A stretch of DNA of 64,000 bases from assembly GCA_052144935.1 (NCBI GenBank), contig JBKQPR010000315.1, positions 1 to 64,000 of the forward strand, written 5' to 3'. How positions within the stretch are numbered: the first letter of the stretch is position 1; each line of letters opens with the position of its first letter. This document shows positions 43,600 to 52,401 of this stretch, piece after piece. The DNA comes from JOPF133 sp052144935 (GTDB taxonomy: Bacteria > Acidobacteriota > Terriglobia > Bryobacterales > Bryobacteraceae). A program made the translations under genes and the position numbers. A model generated the notes under the pieces. It saw only the letters and a program-made list of their open reading frames with translations. It made no database searches and was not told the DNA's origin.

Positions 43600-44502
43600 T
43601 CAGTTTCCCGCCTTCTCCTTCTCCAGTTTCTCCCGAAACACCTGCTCCGACCGGTCGATGAACGCCCGATACCCTGGCGGATCGATGAAAGGGTTCACCT
43701 CTGCGCCGGCCTTCATTCTTTCGTACTTCGCCAACATCCCGTAATAGCCGCCGTGCGCTCCCAGAAACACGTCGCACGGCAGCGCGCGCAGCACCTGGAA
43801 CGTCCGGGCATAATCGTCCGCGATGCCGGGATAGGTCGGATTTCGGATAAACTCGACACCGGGATTGATGGTGGTCCCGCCGACGATGACCACATCGTAG
43901 ACCTTGCCGCCGTCCGGGATCCGCATCGTCCACGTTGTGCATCCTATACTATGTCCGGGGGTCATGTGCGCCACCAGTGTCATGCCTCCCAGGGTTACCG
44001 CCTCCAGGTCGCGGACTACGTGATCGACCTTCACCGCCGGGTAAGTCTGCTCGCGGCCCCATCGCGGGTCGGCCTTGCCGCCGCTTTCGAGCACCGCGAC
44101 CTCGCGCGCGCTGGAGTAGATCTTCGCGCCCGTCAGCCGCTGCATAGCCAACTGGCCCGCGACGTGATCGTAATGCGCCTGGCTGTTGAGCAGGATTTTG
44201 ACATCCGCCGGCTTGAATCCCAGCCTGACGATTCCATCGCGGATGATCGGCGGCGTGTCTTCGTAGCCGCTGTCGATCAGAATGTGGCCCACCGGCGTCG
44301 TGATCAGGTAAGAGGCTATGTCGCTCGAGCCGACGTAATAGAGGTTGCCCATGATGCGATAGGCCGGGAAGGGCTGATTGTCGGGCCGCTGGTTGTCGGG
44401 CCGCTTGCCGGTCTGCTTGCCGGTCTGCTTGCCGGTCTGCTTATCCTGGGCAATCGACGCGGTGGTGAGCGCGATGAGAAGCGCCGCTTGGAAACGGAAC
44501 AT
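43600..44502 (-). CDS. subclass B3-like metallo-beta-lactamase fold protein
   Basis: A 300-aa exported protein with signal peptide MFRFQAALLIALTTASIAQ. The metal motif reads NSQAHYDHVAG, i.e. Q-x-H-x-D-H with Gln in place of the first His. The next ligand His is in TPGHSIGCTTW and the last in FLGAHGGYYG. That order and spacing are those of subclass B3. Gln at the first position is known in GOB-type enzymes. Between leader and domain lie in-frame KQTG and RPDNQ repeats from a 12-bp minisatellite. It could hydrolyse beta-lactams or be a general MBL-fold hydrolase. Confidence 0.85.
   Translation of the reverse strand: MFRFQAALLIALTTASIAQDKQTGKQTGKQTGKRPDNQRPDNQPFPAYRIMGNLYYVGSSDIASYLITTPVGHILIDSGYEDTPPIIRDGIVRLGFKPADVKILLNSQAHYDHVAGQLAMQRLTGAKIYSSAREVAVLESGGKADPRWGREQTYPAVKVDHVVRDLEAVTLGGMTLVAHMTPGHSIGCTTWTMRIPDGGKVYDVVIVGGTTINPGVEFIRNPTYPGIADDYARTFQVLRALPCDVFLGAHGGYYGMLAKYERMKAGAEVNPFIDPPGYRAFIDRSEQVFREKLEKEKAGN
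44379..44440. repeat. 12-bp and 15-bp minisatellites in the metallo-beta-lactamase leader region
   Basis: CTTGCCGGTCTG repeats three times at 44404-44440 (encoding KQTG on the minus strand), and TTGTCGGGCCGCTGG is present about twice at 44379-44405 (encoding RPDNQ). All stay in frame and create a hydrophilic spacer after the signal peptide. Confidence 0.8.
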
Positions 44503-45099
44503 ACGAGTACAGTAGCACCGCCGCCGCGAGGAAGGGGAGCGCCGGCGTGAGACCGGCGAAGAGGCCCACCGCCAGCGCCGACAGAAGCCCCACGAGGGGC
44601 ACGGCCAACACCGCGGTTTCCGGCCGGCCAAAGCGTCTCAGAGCACAGCCACAGGTGGTGAAGAACATCAGGTCGGACACGCCAATGACGCTGACCAGTT
44701 GCCTTTTCCACCGAAAACAGATGGCCAGAAATTGCACCAGCGTCAGACCGCGCGCGTGCTGGGCCTGTTCGGCAATCCAGCGCGTGGGTCCGGCACGGGT
44801 GGAGATCGGATCCACGACGGCCGCCGCCGTGAGCATTGCCACCAGGATGCCGGGGGAGCCGATCGGACGGCTCAGAAGCGTTCCCGCAAACAGGGCGGCC
44901 GCGAGGATGAAACAATTGGTACCTATAATGTTGCCGGGGAAACCGCCAGCGATAGGGCGCAGAGGGCCATCGAGACGAGGGCTATGCGTTTCTGTTTGGA
45001 AGGGGCCAGCCGGGCAAGCCAGCGGCCGCCCTAATACTCGACCAGGCAACTTGCCGCTACGACGAGCGCCAGTAGCGAATAGACGAATACGCGGTGCAC
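44441..45099 (-). pseudogene. decayed integral membrane protein gene
   Basis: A GTG at 45099 opens a hydrophobic reading (HRVFVYSLLALVVAASCLVE) that meets a TAG at 45031-45033, continues in the same frame (RLAPSKQKRIALVSMALCAL) to a second TAG at 44923-44925, and then resumes in another frame (CFILAAALFAGTLLSRP ... VGLLSALAVGLFAGLTPALPFL) to about 44441. Six or more TM helices would be present if intact. One stop plus one frameshift argue for decay. Its 3' end overlaps the metallo-beta-lactamase start by about 60 bp. The family is not identified. Confidence 0.55.
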
Positions 45100-45243
45100 A
45101 AAACGTTCACCTCGCCCGAACGTAGCGTAATGCGGCCTCCGTGGCAAGGCGGGCCGGTTCATTTGACTCTCCAAATCCGCCGTTGTAAGCTTGCCCAAGA
45201 CCTGAATCGCTTGAACCGAGTGGTCTCGCAGCAGGAGAAAACC

Positions 45244-47859
45244 ATGAGCTTGACGAATCGAATCCTCGTTCTCCGGGCCGCCGCGGTGGCGCTTCTATGC
45301 GCTGCCGCGACCGTGCCGGCGGCGCACGCACAAGGCACGTTGGCCGATTACCAGCGGGGCCAGTCGCTCCGCTCCAAGTCGCAGGGGCTGGTGGTGAACG
45401 TTCCGGGCAGAGCAAACTGGATCGCCGGGAGCGACCACTTCTGGTATTCGAAAACGGTCAAAGAAGGAACCGAATTCGTGCTGGTGGACGCCGCGGCAGG
45501 AACCAAGAAACCGGCCTTCGACCACGAAAAGCTGGCGGCCGCGATTTCCGGCGCATCGGGCGAGCATTACACTGCGTTCAAGTTGCCTTTCGCGCCCGTG
45601 CAGGGAGGCCGCGGCGGTGGCGGCGGCGGACGAGGCGGCTCCGCGCCGGGCGCGTTGACGTTTCTCGATGACGAGAAGGCCATCCAATTCGGCGCGAACG
45701 GGTTCCTCTACAAGTGCACGCTGGCGGATTATTCCTGCGCCAAGGGAGCGGCGATTCCGGCAGCCGCACCGGGCGGGCGTGGCGGCCAGGGCGGGCCGGC
45801 AGACGATTCGATCGAGTTTCCGTCTGAAGAAGGTGGCGATCCGGTCGACGGACTCGAGTATCAGCCGTTTCCTCAGCAGGCGTTTCCCCAGCAGGGCGGC
45901 GGTGGTGGCGGCGCCTTCGGCCGGGAGCAGAGTGGCTGCGTACAGGCTCCTCAAGCACAAGCAACGCAGGGAGGCCGCGGCGGACGCGGTGGCGGACGTG
46001 GCGCCGGTGCTGCGGCCACACCCGAAACTCCGGTGTGCCGCTCGTTCGACGGCCAATGGGAAGCGCTGATCGAGAACTATAACGTGTTCCTCCGCCAGGT
46101 GGGTTCCAAAGAACCGGCCAGGGCGCTGAGCTACGATGGCTCCGAGGGCAACTACTATACGCTGCGCTCGGTGGCGTGGTCGCCGGATTCGAAGAAACTG
46201 GCGGCCTACCACACGCGTCCCGGCTATGACCGCGAGGTTTACTACGTCGAATCGTCGCCGGCCGACCAGGTGCAGCCCAAACACTCGACGATGTCCTACA
46301 ACAAGCCCGGCGATGCGCTGGCGATCGCCCACCCGGCGCTGTTCGACGTGGCTACGGGCCGGGAGGTCGAGATCGACCACGCCCTCTTCCCGAATGCTTA
46401 CAACATCACACCGGCCGTGTGGTGGAAGGATAGCCGCGCCTTCACGTTTGAATATAACCAGCGCGGCCACCAGGTCTATCGCGTCATCGAAGTGGACGCC
46501 CAAACCGGCCAGGCGCGCACGCTGATCGACGAGCAGAGCAAGACGTTCATCTATTACAACCAGCTCGGTCCGGGTCTTTCCGGGGGCCGGCGCTACCGCC
46601 ACGACGTGGGTGACGGCAAGGAGATCATCTGGGCCTCGGAGCGCGATGGCTGGGAGCATCTGTATCTCTACGATGGGGGGGCGCCCCCTGGGCCCGGCAA
46701 GGTGAAGAATCAGATCACCAAGGGCGACTGGATCGTCCGCAACGTCGTCGACGTCGACGAGGCTAAGCGGCAGATCGTCTTCGAGGCGGGCGGCCTGATT
46801 CCCGGTCAGGATCCTTACTTCGTCCAGTATGGCCGCATTAACTTCGACGGCACGGGACTTACTAAGTTGACCACCGAAAACGGCGACCACGCCGCGGTGT
46901 TCTCTGCCGATAAAAAATATTACGTGGACACCTGGTCGCGCGTCGATCTGCCTCCGCAGTCGCAGCTTCGGCGCACCGAGGATCAGTCGCTGGTGATGAA
47001 TCTGGAGAAGGGCGACGCCTCGGCGCTGGTGGCTGCCGGCTTCAAGTTCCCCGAAGTCTTCGTGGCCAAGGGACGCGACGGGGTCACCGATATCTGGGGC
47101 CTCATCATACGCCCCCTGAATTTCGATCCGAACAAGAAGTATCCGGTGATCGAGAACATCTATGCCGGTCCGCAAGGATCGTTCGTGCCCAAGACGTTCA
47201 GCGCGGTTTCGAGCGACCAGGCTCTGGCCGAGCTGGGATTTATCGTCGTGCATATCGACGGCATGGGCACCAGCAACCGCTCGAAGGCATTTCACGACGT
47301 GGCGTGGAAGAATCTGGGCGATGCCGGCTTCCCCGACCGCATCCTGTGGCACAAAGCCGCGGCGGCCAAATACCCGTCCTATGACATCACCCGCGTGGGC
47401 ATCTTCGGGACTTCGGCGGGCGGCCAGAATTCGCTGGGCGGCGTGCTGTTCCATCCGGATTTTTACAAGGTGGTCGTGACGAACAGCGGCTGCCACGACA
47501 ACCGCATGGACAAGATCTGGTGGAACGAGCAGTGGATGGGCTGGCCCGTGGGCCCGCAATACGCGGCTTCTTCCAATGTGGACAACGCCTACAGGTTAGA
47601 AGGCAAGGCGCTGATCATAGTCGGCGAGATGGATCACAACGTCGACCCGGCTTCGTCGATGCAGGTGGTGAATGCCCTGGTGAAAGCCAAAAAGCACTTC
47701 GACATGCTGTATATACCGGGCCAGGACCACGGAGTGAGTGCGCTGTCGGATCAGCATTACTTGCAGGATTACTTCGTGCATAATCTGCTGGGGGTCGAGC
47801 CGCCGGATTGGAACAAAGTTTCGCTCCCGCCCGAGCCGTCCACCGCCGGCGGCAACTAA
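45244..47859 (+). CDS. exported S9 family peptidase (dipeptidyl peptidase IV-like)
   Basis: An 871-aa protein with signal peptide (MSLTNRILVLRAAAVALLC...AHAQ); the start is chosen by AGGAG at 45233-45237. A DPP-IV-type N-terminal propeller is followed by a C-terminal alpha/beta hydrolase. The catalytic triad is visible: Ser in IFGTSAGGQNS, Asp in VGEMDHNVDP and His in GQDHGVSAL. Three Gly/Arg-rich low-complexity inserts lie in the propeller (about residues 120-135, 215-225 and 240-255). A REP-like GGGGCGCCCCCTGGGCCC sequence is translated as GGAPPGPG near residue 480. It cleaves dipeptides or short peptides in the periplasm or outside. Confidence 0.9.
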   Translation: MSLTNRILVLRAAAVALLCAAATVPAAHAQGTLADYQRGQSLRSKSQGLVVNVPGRANWIAGSDHFWYSKTVKEGTEFVLVDAAAGTKKPAFDHEKLAAAISGASGEHYTAFKLPFAPVQGGRGGGGGGRGGSAPGALTFLDDEKAIQFGANGFLYKCTLADYSCAKGAAIPAAAPGGRGGQGGPADDSIEFPSEEGGDPVDGLEYQPFPQQAFPQQGGGGGGAFGREQSGCVQAPQAQATQGGRGGRGGGRGAGAAATPETPVCRSFDGQWEALIENYNVFLRQVGSKEPARALSYDGSEGNYYTLRSVAWSPDSKKLAAYHTRPGYDREVYYVESSPADQVQPKHSTMSYNKPGDALAIAHPALFDVATGREVEIDHALFPNAYNITPAVWWKDSRAFTFEYNQRGHQVYRVIEVDAQTGQARTLIDEQSKTFIYYNQLGPGLSGGRRYRHDVGDGKEIIWASERDGWEHLYLYDGGAPPGPGKVKNQITKGDWIVRNVVDVDEAKRQIVFEAGGLIPGQDPYFVQYGRINFDGTGLTKLTTENGDHAAVFSADKKYYVDTWSRVDLPPQSQLRRTEDQSLVMNLEKGDASALVAAGFKFPEVFVAKGRDGVTDIWGLIIRPLNFDPNKKYPVIENIYAGPQGSFVPKTFSAVSSDQALAELGFIVVHIDGMGTSNRSKAFHDVAWKNLGDAGFPDRILWHKAAAAKYPSYDITRVGIFGTSAGGQNSLGGVLFHPDFYKVVVTNSGCHDNRMDKIWWNEQWMGWPVGPQYAASSNVDNAYRLEGKALIIVGEMDHNVDPASSMQVVNALVKAKKHFDMLYIPGQDHGVSALSDQHYLQDYFVHNLLGVEPPDWNKVSLPPEPSTAGGN

Positions 47860-48341
47860 GCGCGGCCTGTGAGTGGGCAAATGGGTGGGCAGTTTCCGAT
47901 CGGAGCCAAGTCCCGGACTTGCGGGCTTCGGAGAGAGGCGACCGGGCGCGAGCCGCCCCCCGAGCGCGTGAAAGAAGGCGCCGCTAACGATGTAGTCCCG
48001 TGCCGGGCGGACAACATCGAGAGGCAGCATCATCCCCTCCACACTTTCTGCGAAGTCAAGGAGCGTCGAGAATTGACTTCTCGGAGTTGCTTCCGGCCGG
48101 GAAACGGCCGAGCACTCATTTCTTGCTCATCCTTCCTGGAACGCTGCTCTCAGCACCCAGACGCCCAAGGTCGAAAACGTCGTTACATTGCCCGCACGCC
48201 CGAAGAACTCTACCCGGACCGCGAGGATCTCCGCGATATGCGCGAATCGTTACCAGGTGGATGGCTGGTCGCAACCAATCTCAACAACGTGCTCAACAAA
48301 ACCATCGGTGAGACCAGCCCGCCCGATTGCACCGTCAAGCT
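47860..48341. other. region of decayed sequence downstream of the S9 peptidase
   Basis: No intact gene is seen. On the + strand about 48160-48300 reads YIARTPEELYPDREDLRDMRESLPG...TNLNNV, protein-like but without start or continuation, so probably a gene fragment (low certainty). It is bounded by the recombinase remnant at 48342. Confidence 0.35.
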
Positions 48342-48748
48342 CTACAGGCCCAACTTCCCCGCGCTATTCTCCCGAAACAAGCTCCCCTCCCGGATACAGC
48401 GCCGTACCATCTGAACCGACCTGTGCCCCGTCTAATTCATGATGGAGCGTTCCGACGTTCCCGCGACTGCCGCCGTGGTAGCGTGCCCGGCCCGTAGGGA
48501 GTGCCCGGCGTACTTGGCAGCGTCCAATCCGGCCTCCAATCCGGCCCGCAGTGCCGGCTTCTTTACCACGCGCGCCACGTCGATACCGGACAGCCTGCCA
48601 GCTTGAACCCATGCCGATTGATGGACCGGAACAACGGCCCGCCGCTAATGCCCGCCAGTTCCATCCAAGCCTGCATGGTGCGGTCGGGACACGTAGCGGT
48701 GTGCCCAACATAATCTTTTCCGAGGCGGTCCCCAGAGTTCTCCCCCAA
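48342..48748 (-). pseudogene. tyrosine recombinase (phage-type integrase) C-terminal relic
   Basis: Minus-strand pieces join across one frameshift near 48600. The first is TATCPDRTMQAWMELAGISG + PLFRSINRHG. The second is LSGIDVARVVKKPALRAGLEA, then the catalytic box AGHSLRAGHATTAAVAGTSE (H-x-x-R), then a TAG where a Gln codon would be, TGHRSVQMV (catalytic His) and RRCIREGSLFRENSAG, where relatives have the nucleophile Tyr in RRYIR; here it is Cys. It is a dead integrase lying about 65 bp from the 3' end of tRNA-Val on the same strand, the classic position for a site-specific element. Confidence 0.8.
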
Positions 48749-48810
48749 GTCACCCCGCTAGCTAGGGCTAGCAGACCTCACAATGACGTTCGATAACTTA
48801 TTGATTTTAA

Positions 48811-48887
48811 TGGTGGGCGCGACAGGACTCGAACCTGTGACCTCCTGCGTGTGAAGCAGGCGCTCTAACCAACTGAGCTACGCGCCC
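48811..48887 (-). tRNA. tRNA-Val (anticodon CAC)
   Basis: A complete cloverleaf of 77 nt including genomic CCA (48811-48813). Acceptor stem GGGCGCG/CGCGCCC, discriminator A, D-arm GCTC...GAGC with AGTTGGTTA loop, anticodon stem CCTGC/GCAGG around TTCACAC (anticodon CAC, reads GUG) and T-arm ACAGG-TTCGAGT-CCTGT. All conserved positions are present. The 3' end faces the integrase relic, suggesting use as an attachment site. Confidence 0.97.
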
Positions 48888-48945
48888 GGGCGGGCGGAAA
48901 ATTGCGAAAAACTCGCGCGGAAATTCAGTTTATCACAGATCCGGT

Positions 48946-50244
48946 TCAGCCTCCGAACAGGCCCTTGGCGATCGCGCGCAGGCGACGCCTGAAGCGTTGC
49001 GCGAAGGTTTCGCCGGCTGCGGGCGGCGGGGGCGAAGCCTGGGCCGCGGGCGCGCGTCCTCTGCCGGATGTGGTTTCCATCGCCACCAGCGGCGGCGGAG
49101 GCGGCTCGCAGGCCTGCTCACCCGCGTAGCGCACCACATTGCCCAGCAAGGCGTATTCGCGGCGCAGTTTCTGGCCCGCGGCGTCTTCCATGCACACCGA
49201 AAATCCCGGGTACTTCGCCGTGACCGCCGGGCCTTTGCTCCTGGCGGTGGAGGCGAAATCCACGTCGCGCAGCAGAACCGGGGAGTATCCGCGCAGGTTG
49301 CGCTCGATGTACGCGGTTTCGTAACGGTGGTGCCGCAAACTCCAGATAAACACCCGGAAACTGTCGAAATCGTAGGGCTGCGGACCGCTCGCGGAAGTGG
49401 TCCAAAGCCAGGCGGGTTTTTTCTCCCCGCCGTCCATCACCGACCCCAGAGGGAAGTACGAAACGATCCGTTTGCCCTCGGCGTACTGCGCCACTTCGTC
49501 GGGAATCGCCATGATCATCCCCCGCGTCAGGACCCAGCCGGATTGGCCCGCGGCGGTGCGCACCAGGCTCCAATCGTCGGTCGGTATGGGCGCCGGGGCC
49601 TCCGGCACTTCCTCGGTCGGCTCCGGGGCGAGATCGGTTTTCGAAAGATCCAGCCAATCGGGCGGCGGCGCGGGCGGTTTGGGCATCGGAGGCGGCGGAT
49701 ACTTGGGCGCCTTCACCTGGCTCGGCTTGGATGTTTTGGCCTTCTTGGGCGCCGGCGGAATCAGCGGCTTGCGTGGCAGATCCCTGCGCTCGGTGCGCAG
49801 GTGGGCCAGCACGTCCACCTTCTCGCTGGGTTGGATCGCGACGAAGCTGGGCGACTGGGCGGCGGGCAGGGTGTGCACGGTCATCTCGCGGAAGCTGAAT
49901 GCCTGCCCCTGTGCCGGCATGTGCGCGGCGCGATCGGACAGTTCCTTCAGCGCGGCCATATCGGCGGCGGCCAGCAGTTGCCGGGCGTCGGTCCACCCCT
50001 CGGCGCCATTGGGCGCCCGCACGCGCAGAAACAAGCGCCGCCGCTGCAGGATCTCCAACCGGTCGCCGTGTTTCACGGTCGCCACGGTGGGGGATTGCAT
50101 GGGGATGTCGCCGCGGATCTTCAGAGTGGCCGGCCCAACGTAGGCTTCCCCGATGGCCACGGCGCGCCTCGGGCCGCTCCGGCAGCCGGCCACTAGCAGC
50201 AGGAGCGCCGTCACCGTAACCTTCGATATGGAACCTGGATTCAC
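48946..50244 (-). CDS. lipoprotein with SH3-like domains
   Basis: A 432-aa lipoprotein with lipobox LLLVAGC (Cys about residue 21) and GTG start 50244. An N-terminal bacterial SH3-like domain (about 30-95: LKIRGDIPMQSPTVATVKHGD, EGWTDARQLL) is followed by a linker, a second partial one around 120-150 and a long Pro/Lys-rich spacer (about 160-225). A further SH3-like turn (SGWVLTRGMIM) follows, then a C-terminal globular domain (YFPLGSVMDGGEKKPAWLW) and a Pro-rich, basic tail. Such proteins bind peptidoglycan at the outer membrane. The exact role is unknown. Confidence 0.8.
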   Translation of the reverse strand: MNPGSISKVTVTALLLLVAGCRSGPRRAVAIGEAYVGPATLKIRGDIPMQSPTVATVKHGDRLEILQRRRLFLRVRAPNGAEGWTDARQLLAAADMAALKELSDRAAHMPAQGQAFSFREMTVHTLPAAQSPSFVAIQPSEKVDVLAHLRTERRDLPRKPLIPPAPKKAKTSKPSQVKAPKYPPPPMPKPPAPPPDWLDLSKTDLAPEPTEEVPEAPAPIPTDDWSLVRTAAGQSGWVLTRGMIMAIPDEVAQYAEGKRIVSYFPLGSVMDGGEKKPAWLWTTSASGPQPYDFDSFRVFIWSLRHHRYETAYIERNLRGYSPVLLRDVDFASTARSKGPAVTAKYPGFSVCMEDAAGQKLRREYALLGNVVRYAGEQACEPPPPPLVAMETTSGRGRAPAAQASPPPPAAGETFAQRFRRRLRAIAKGLFGG

Positions 50245-50288
50245 ACCCGTTTCTCAGTTTAACAGCCCGTTCCATTTACAATGGAAGC

Positions 50289-50489
50289 GTGGCGCCGTCT
50301 GCCAAGCGCGCGTATCTGCGGTGGGGTGGTCTGGCGCTGGTATTCGCGGCGGTAGCGGCGTTGTTGTTGCTGGTGCTTCCCTCACCGCACAGGCCCATTC
50401 ACTACGTGATCGCCGGCACCTGCGCCACGGGCGCCTTGCTGGCGGTTGCCTTCGCCATCCTGTGGCGGGGCAGGCCCCGGCCCGGATGA
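50289..50489 (+). CDS. small two-TM membrane protein, 66 aa
   Basis: Two hydrophobic helices (about 11-30 and 39-58), short loops and a basic C-terminus (WRGRPRPG). GTG 50289 is preferred over the out-of-frame ATG at 50281, because TACAAT at 50277-50282 ends 6 nt before it, giving a leaderless transcript. It is divergent from the SH3-like lipoprotein gene and convergent with the M20 peptidase. The function is unknown. Confidence 0.55.
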   Translation: MAPSAKRAYLRWGGLALVFAAVAALLLLVLPSPHRPIHYVIAGTCATGALLAVAFAILWRGRPRPG

Positions 50490-50520
50490 TCCGGCGCTAT
50501 GCCTGGCTATGCGGCGGACC

Positions 50521-50597
50521 GCTCCCTGACGGTCGCGGCTCTGACGCGCCTGCCCGCGCGATTCCAGTAGGATACAGAGCCGCGACCGTCAGGGAGC
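50521..50597. terminator. 23-bp perfect inverted repeat, likely bidirectional terminator
   Basis: GCTCCCTGACGGTCGCGGCTCTG (50521-50543) pairs perfectly with 50575-50597 across a 31-nt loop and is followed by TTTT on the + strand. It lies between two convergent genes (66-aa protein and M20 peptidase). Its outer sequence matches the palindrome at 7664-7785, so it is one member of the dispersed family recruited as a terminator. Confidence 0.75.
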
Positions 50598-50605
50598 TTT
50601 TGGCC

Positions 50606-51982
50606 TCATAGCTGGCGGCCGTACTGTTCCAGAAAGTGGGCCACCGTCATTATGCCCAGGTAGTAATTTCGGATCTTATATTTCTCGTTGGGAGAATGCA
50701 GGCCGTCGTCCGGCAGGCCGAAGCCCATTAGCACGGTCGGGATGCCCAGACGATTGGCGAAATCGCCGACGATCGGAATCGAGCCGCCGGAGCGGATGAA
50801 CACGGTCTCTTTTCCAAACACTTCTCCGAACGCCTGCGCGGCCACTCGGATGGCGGGATGCTCGGGGTTGACCACCAGTCCCGGCGAGGCGCTGAGCACG
50901 CGCACCTCCGTCTGAATCCCTTTCGGCGTGTTGGCGCGCACCCAATCGCGGAATGCCTCCACCACCCGATCCGGGTCCTGCCGCGGCACCAGCCGGATAC
51001 TCACCTTGGCGGTGGCCTTGGCCGGGATCACGGTCTTGGCCCCGGCCGCGGTGAAACCGCCGGCGATTCCGTGTACCTCGAAAGTCGGCCTCGACCAGAC
51101 ACGTTCCAGCACCGTACGGTCCGGCTCACCGGTCAGTGCCGTGGCCCCCACTTCCCGGGCCAGAAACTCGCGTTCGTCGAACGGCAGGCCGCGCCAGCTT
51201 TCCAGTTCGGCGGGCGCCGGCTCCTCGACGGTGTCGTAGATGCCGGGAATCTGGATCGCACCGTCCGCGTTTTTGGCCTTCGCCAGCAGTTCGATCAGCC
51301 CGTAGACCGCGTTGGGCGCCGCGCCGCCATAGAGGCCCGAATGCAGATCGCGCATGGCTCCGGTGGCTTCCACCTCCATGTAGATCAGGCCGCGCAGCCC
51401 GATGCACAGCGTCGGCATTCGCTCGGCGTACATGGCGGTATCGGAAACCAGCGCCACATCGGCGCGCAGCTTGGCGGGGTTCTCGGACACATATTTGGCG
51501 ATGGAAGCGCCGCCCACTTCCTCTTCGCCCTCGATCAGAAACTTGACGTTCAGCGGCAGCCGGCCATTCACCGCGCGCAACGCCTCCACGGCCTTGATGT
51601 GCATGTACATCTGGCCCTTGTCGTCCGACGACCCGCGGGCGTAGAGGTTGCCCTCGCGCTCGGCAGGCTCGAAGGGCGGCGTCACCCACAATTCCAGCGG
51701 ATCGGCCGGCTGCACATCGTAGTGTCCGTAGCACAGCACGGTCGGCTTGCCGGGCGCGTGCAGCCAGTCCGCGTAGACCAGCGGATGCTTCGCGGTAGGG
51801 ATGATCTCGATGTTTTCCATACCGGCCGCGCGCAGTTGGCCGGCCACAAAGGCGGCCGCGCGCCCGATATCCGGAGTGTGCTCCGGCAGCGTGCTGATGC
51901 TGGGAATCCGGATGAACTCCTTCAGTTCGTCCAAGAAGCGATTCTGGTTCTCTTTTACGAATGCGTCAATGGCGGCGGACAT
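50606..51982 (-). CDS. M20 family metallopeptidase (dipeptidase-like)
   Basis: A 458-aa cytosolic zinc peptidase. Metal and catalytic residues are visible: CYGHYDVQP (His and catalytic Asp), GSSDDKGQ (bridging Asp), IEGEEEVGG (catalytic Glu and metal Glu), VSDTAM (Asp) and LHSPNEKY (His). A lid/dimerisation domain is inserted at about 190-340. Start ATG 51982 is chosen because it begins the conserved N-terminal helix. Members hydrolyse dipeptides or N-acyl amino acids. It is a single gene transcribed away from the degenerate receiver gene. Confidence 0.93.
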   Translation of the reverse strand: MSAAIDAFVKENQNRFLDELKEFIRIPSISTLPEHTPDIGRAAAFVAGQLRAAGMENIEIIPTAKHPLVYADWLHAPGKPTVLCYGHYDVQPADPLELWVTPPFEPAEREGNLYARGSSDDKGQMYMHIKAVEALRAVNGRLPLNVKFLIEGEEEVGGASIAKYVSENPAKLRADVALVSDTAMYAERMPTLCIGLRGLIYMEVEATGAMRDLHSGLYGGAAPNAVYGLIELLAKAKNADGAIQIPGIYDTVEEPAPAELESWRGLPFDEREFLAREVGATALTGEPDRTVLERVWSRPTFEVHGIAGGFTAAGAKTVIPAKATAKVSIRLVPRQDPDRVVEAFRDWVRANTPKGIQTEVRVLSASPGLVVNPEHPAIRVAAQAFGEVFGKETVFIRSGGSIPIVGDFANRLGIPTVLMGFGLPDDGLHSPNEKYKIRNYYLGIMTVAHFLEQYGRQL

Positions 51983-52005
51983 GGTTTTTCGGGTTCGAGA
52001 AACCA

Positions 52006-52401
52006 TTATACGGCGGCCATGGACGCTTTCCGGACCGGGACACGCGAGCAGGCGTTCGACAGGATGCGGCGAACCTCCGGCCGATAGAACGGCTGCGCCA
52101 GCAGATCGTAAGCGCCCAGGTTGAGCGCTTCCGCCCACAACCGGGCATCGGCATGCGGGTCCGTCACAATCACTTCGAGTTCGCGGGAAGTTTCGCGCGC
52201 CAAGTGCAGCGCTTCCAACCAGGTACCGTCCGGGAGAGCGGCTTCCGTCAGGACCACTGCATAGTCGTCCCACTGAAGCTTCGTGCGCGCATGCCGCAGA
52301 GAACCCACGTGATCCAGAACCACGGGGAGATCCAGCAGCATTCGCGTCAGGTCGCGGGCATCCTCGTGACGCCCGGATATGAACAAAATCCGGGATCTCA
52401 T
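52006..52401 (-). CDS. degenerate (pseudo-)receiver domain protein
   Basis: A 131-aa stand-alone domain with the CheY fold (RSRILFISGRHEDARDLTRML ... YAVVLTEAALPDGTWLEAL ... LEVIVTD ... GAYDLLAQPF). The phospho-acceptor Asp position is Glu (VLTEAALP), the Lys of LxKPF is Gln (LAQPF), and the N-terminal acidic pair is reduced to one ED after a Gly. It therefore cannot be phosphorylated in the normal way and Glu may mimic the active state. ATG 52401 has AAGGAG 10-15 nt upstream. It lies just upstream of the M20 peptidase, possibly in one transcript. Confidence 0.72.
   Translation of the reverse strand: MRSRILFISGRHEDARDLTRMLLDLPVVLDHVGSLRHARTKLQWDDYAVVLTEAALPDGTWLEALHLARETSRELEVIVTDPHADARLWAEALNLGAYDLLAQPFYRPEVRRILSNACSRVPVRKASMAAV

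Noticed and set aside
47869..48414. A 181-aa + strand gene after the S9 peptidase.
   Set aside because: Composition changes along its length, it overlaps the integrase relic, and only a short middle stretch looks protein-like. Treated as decayed sequence.
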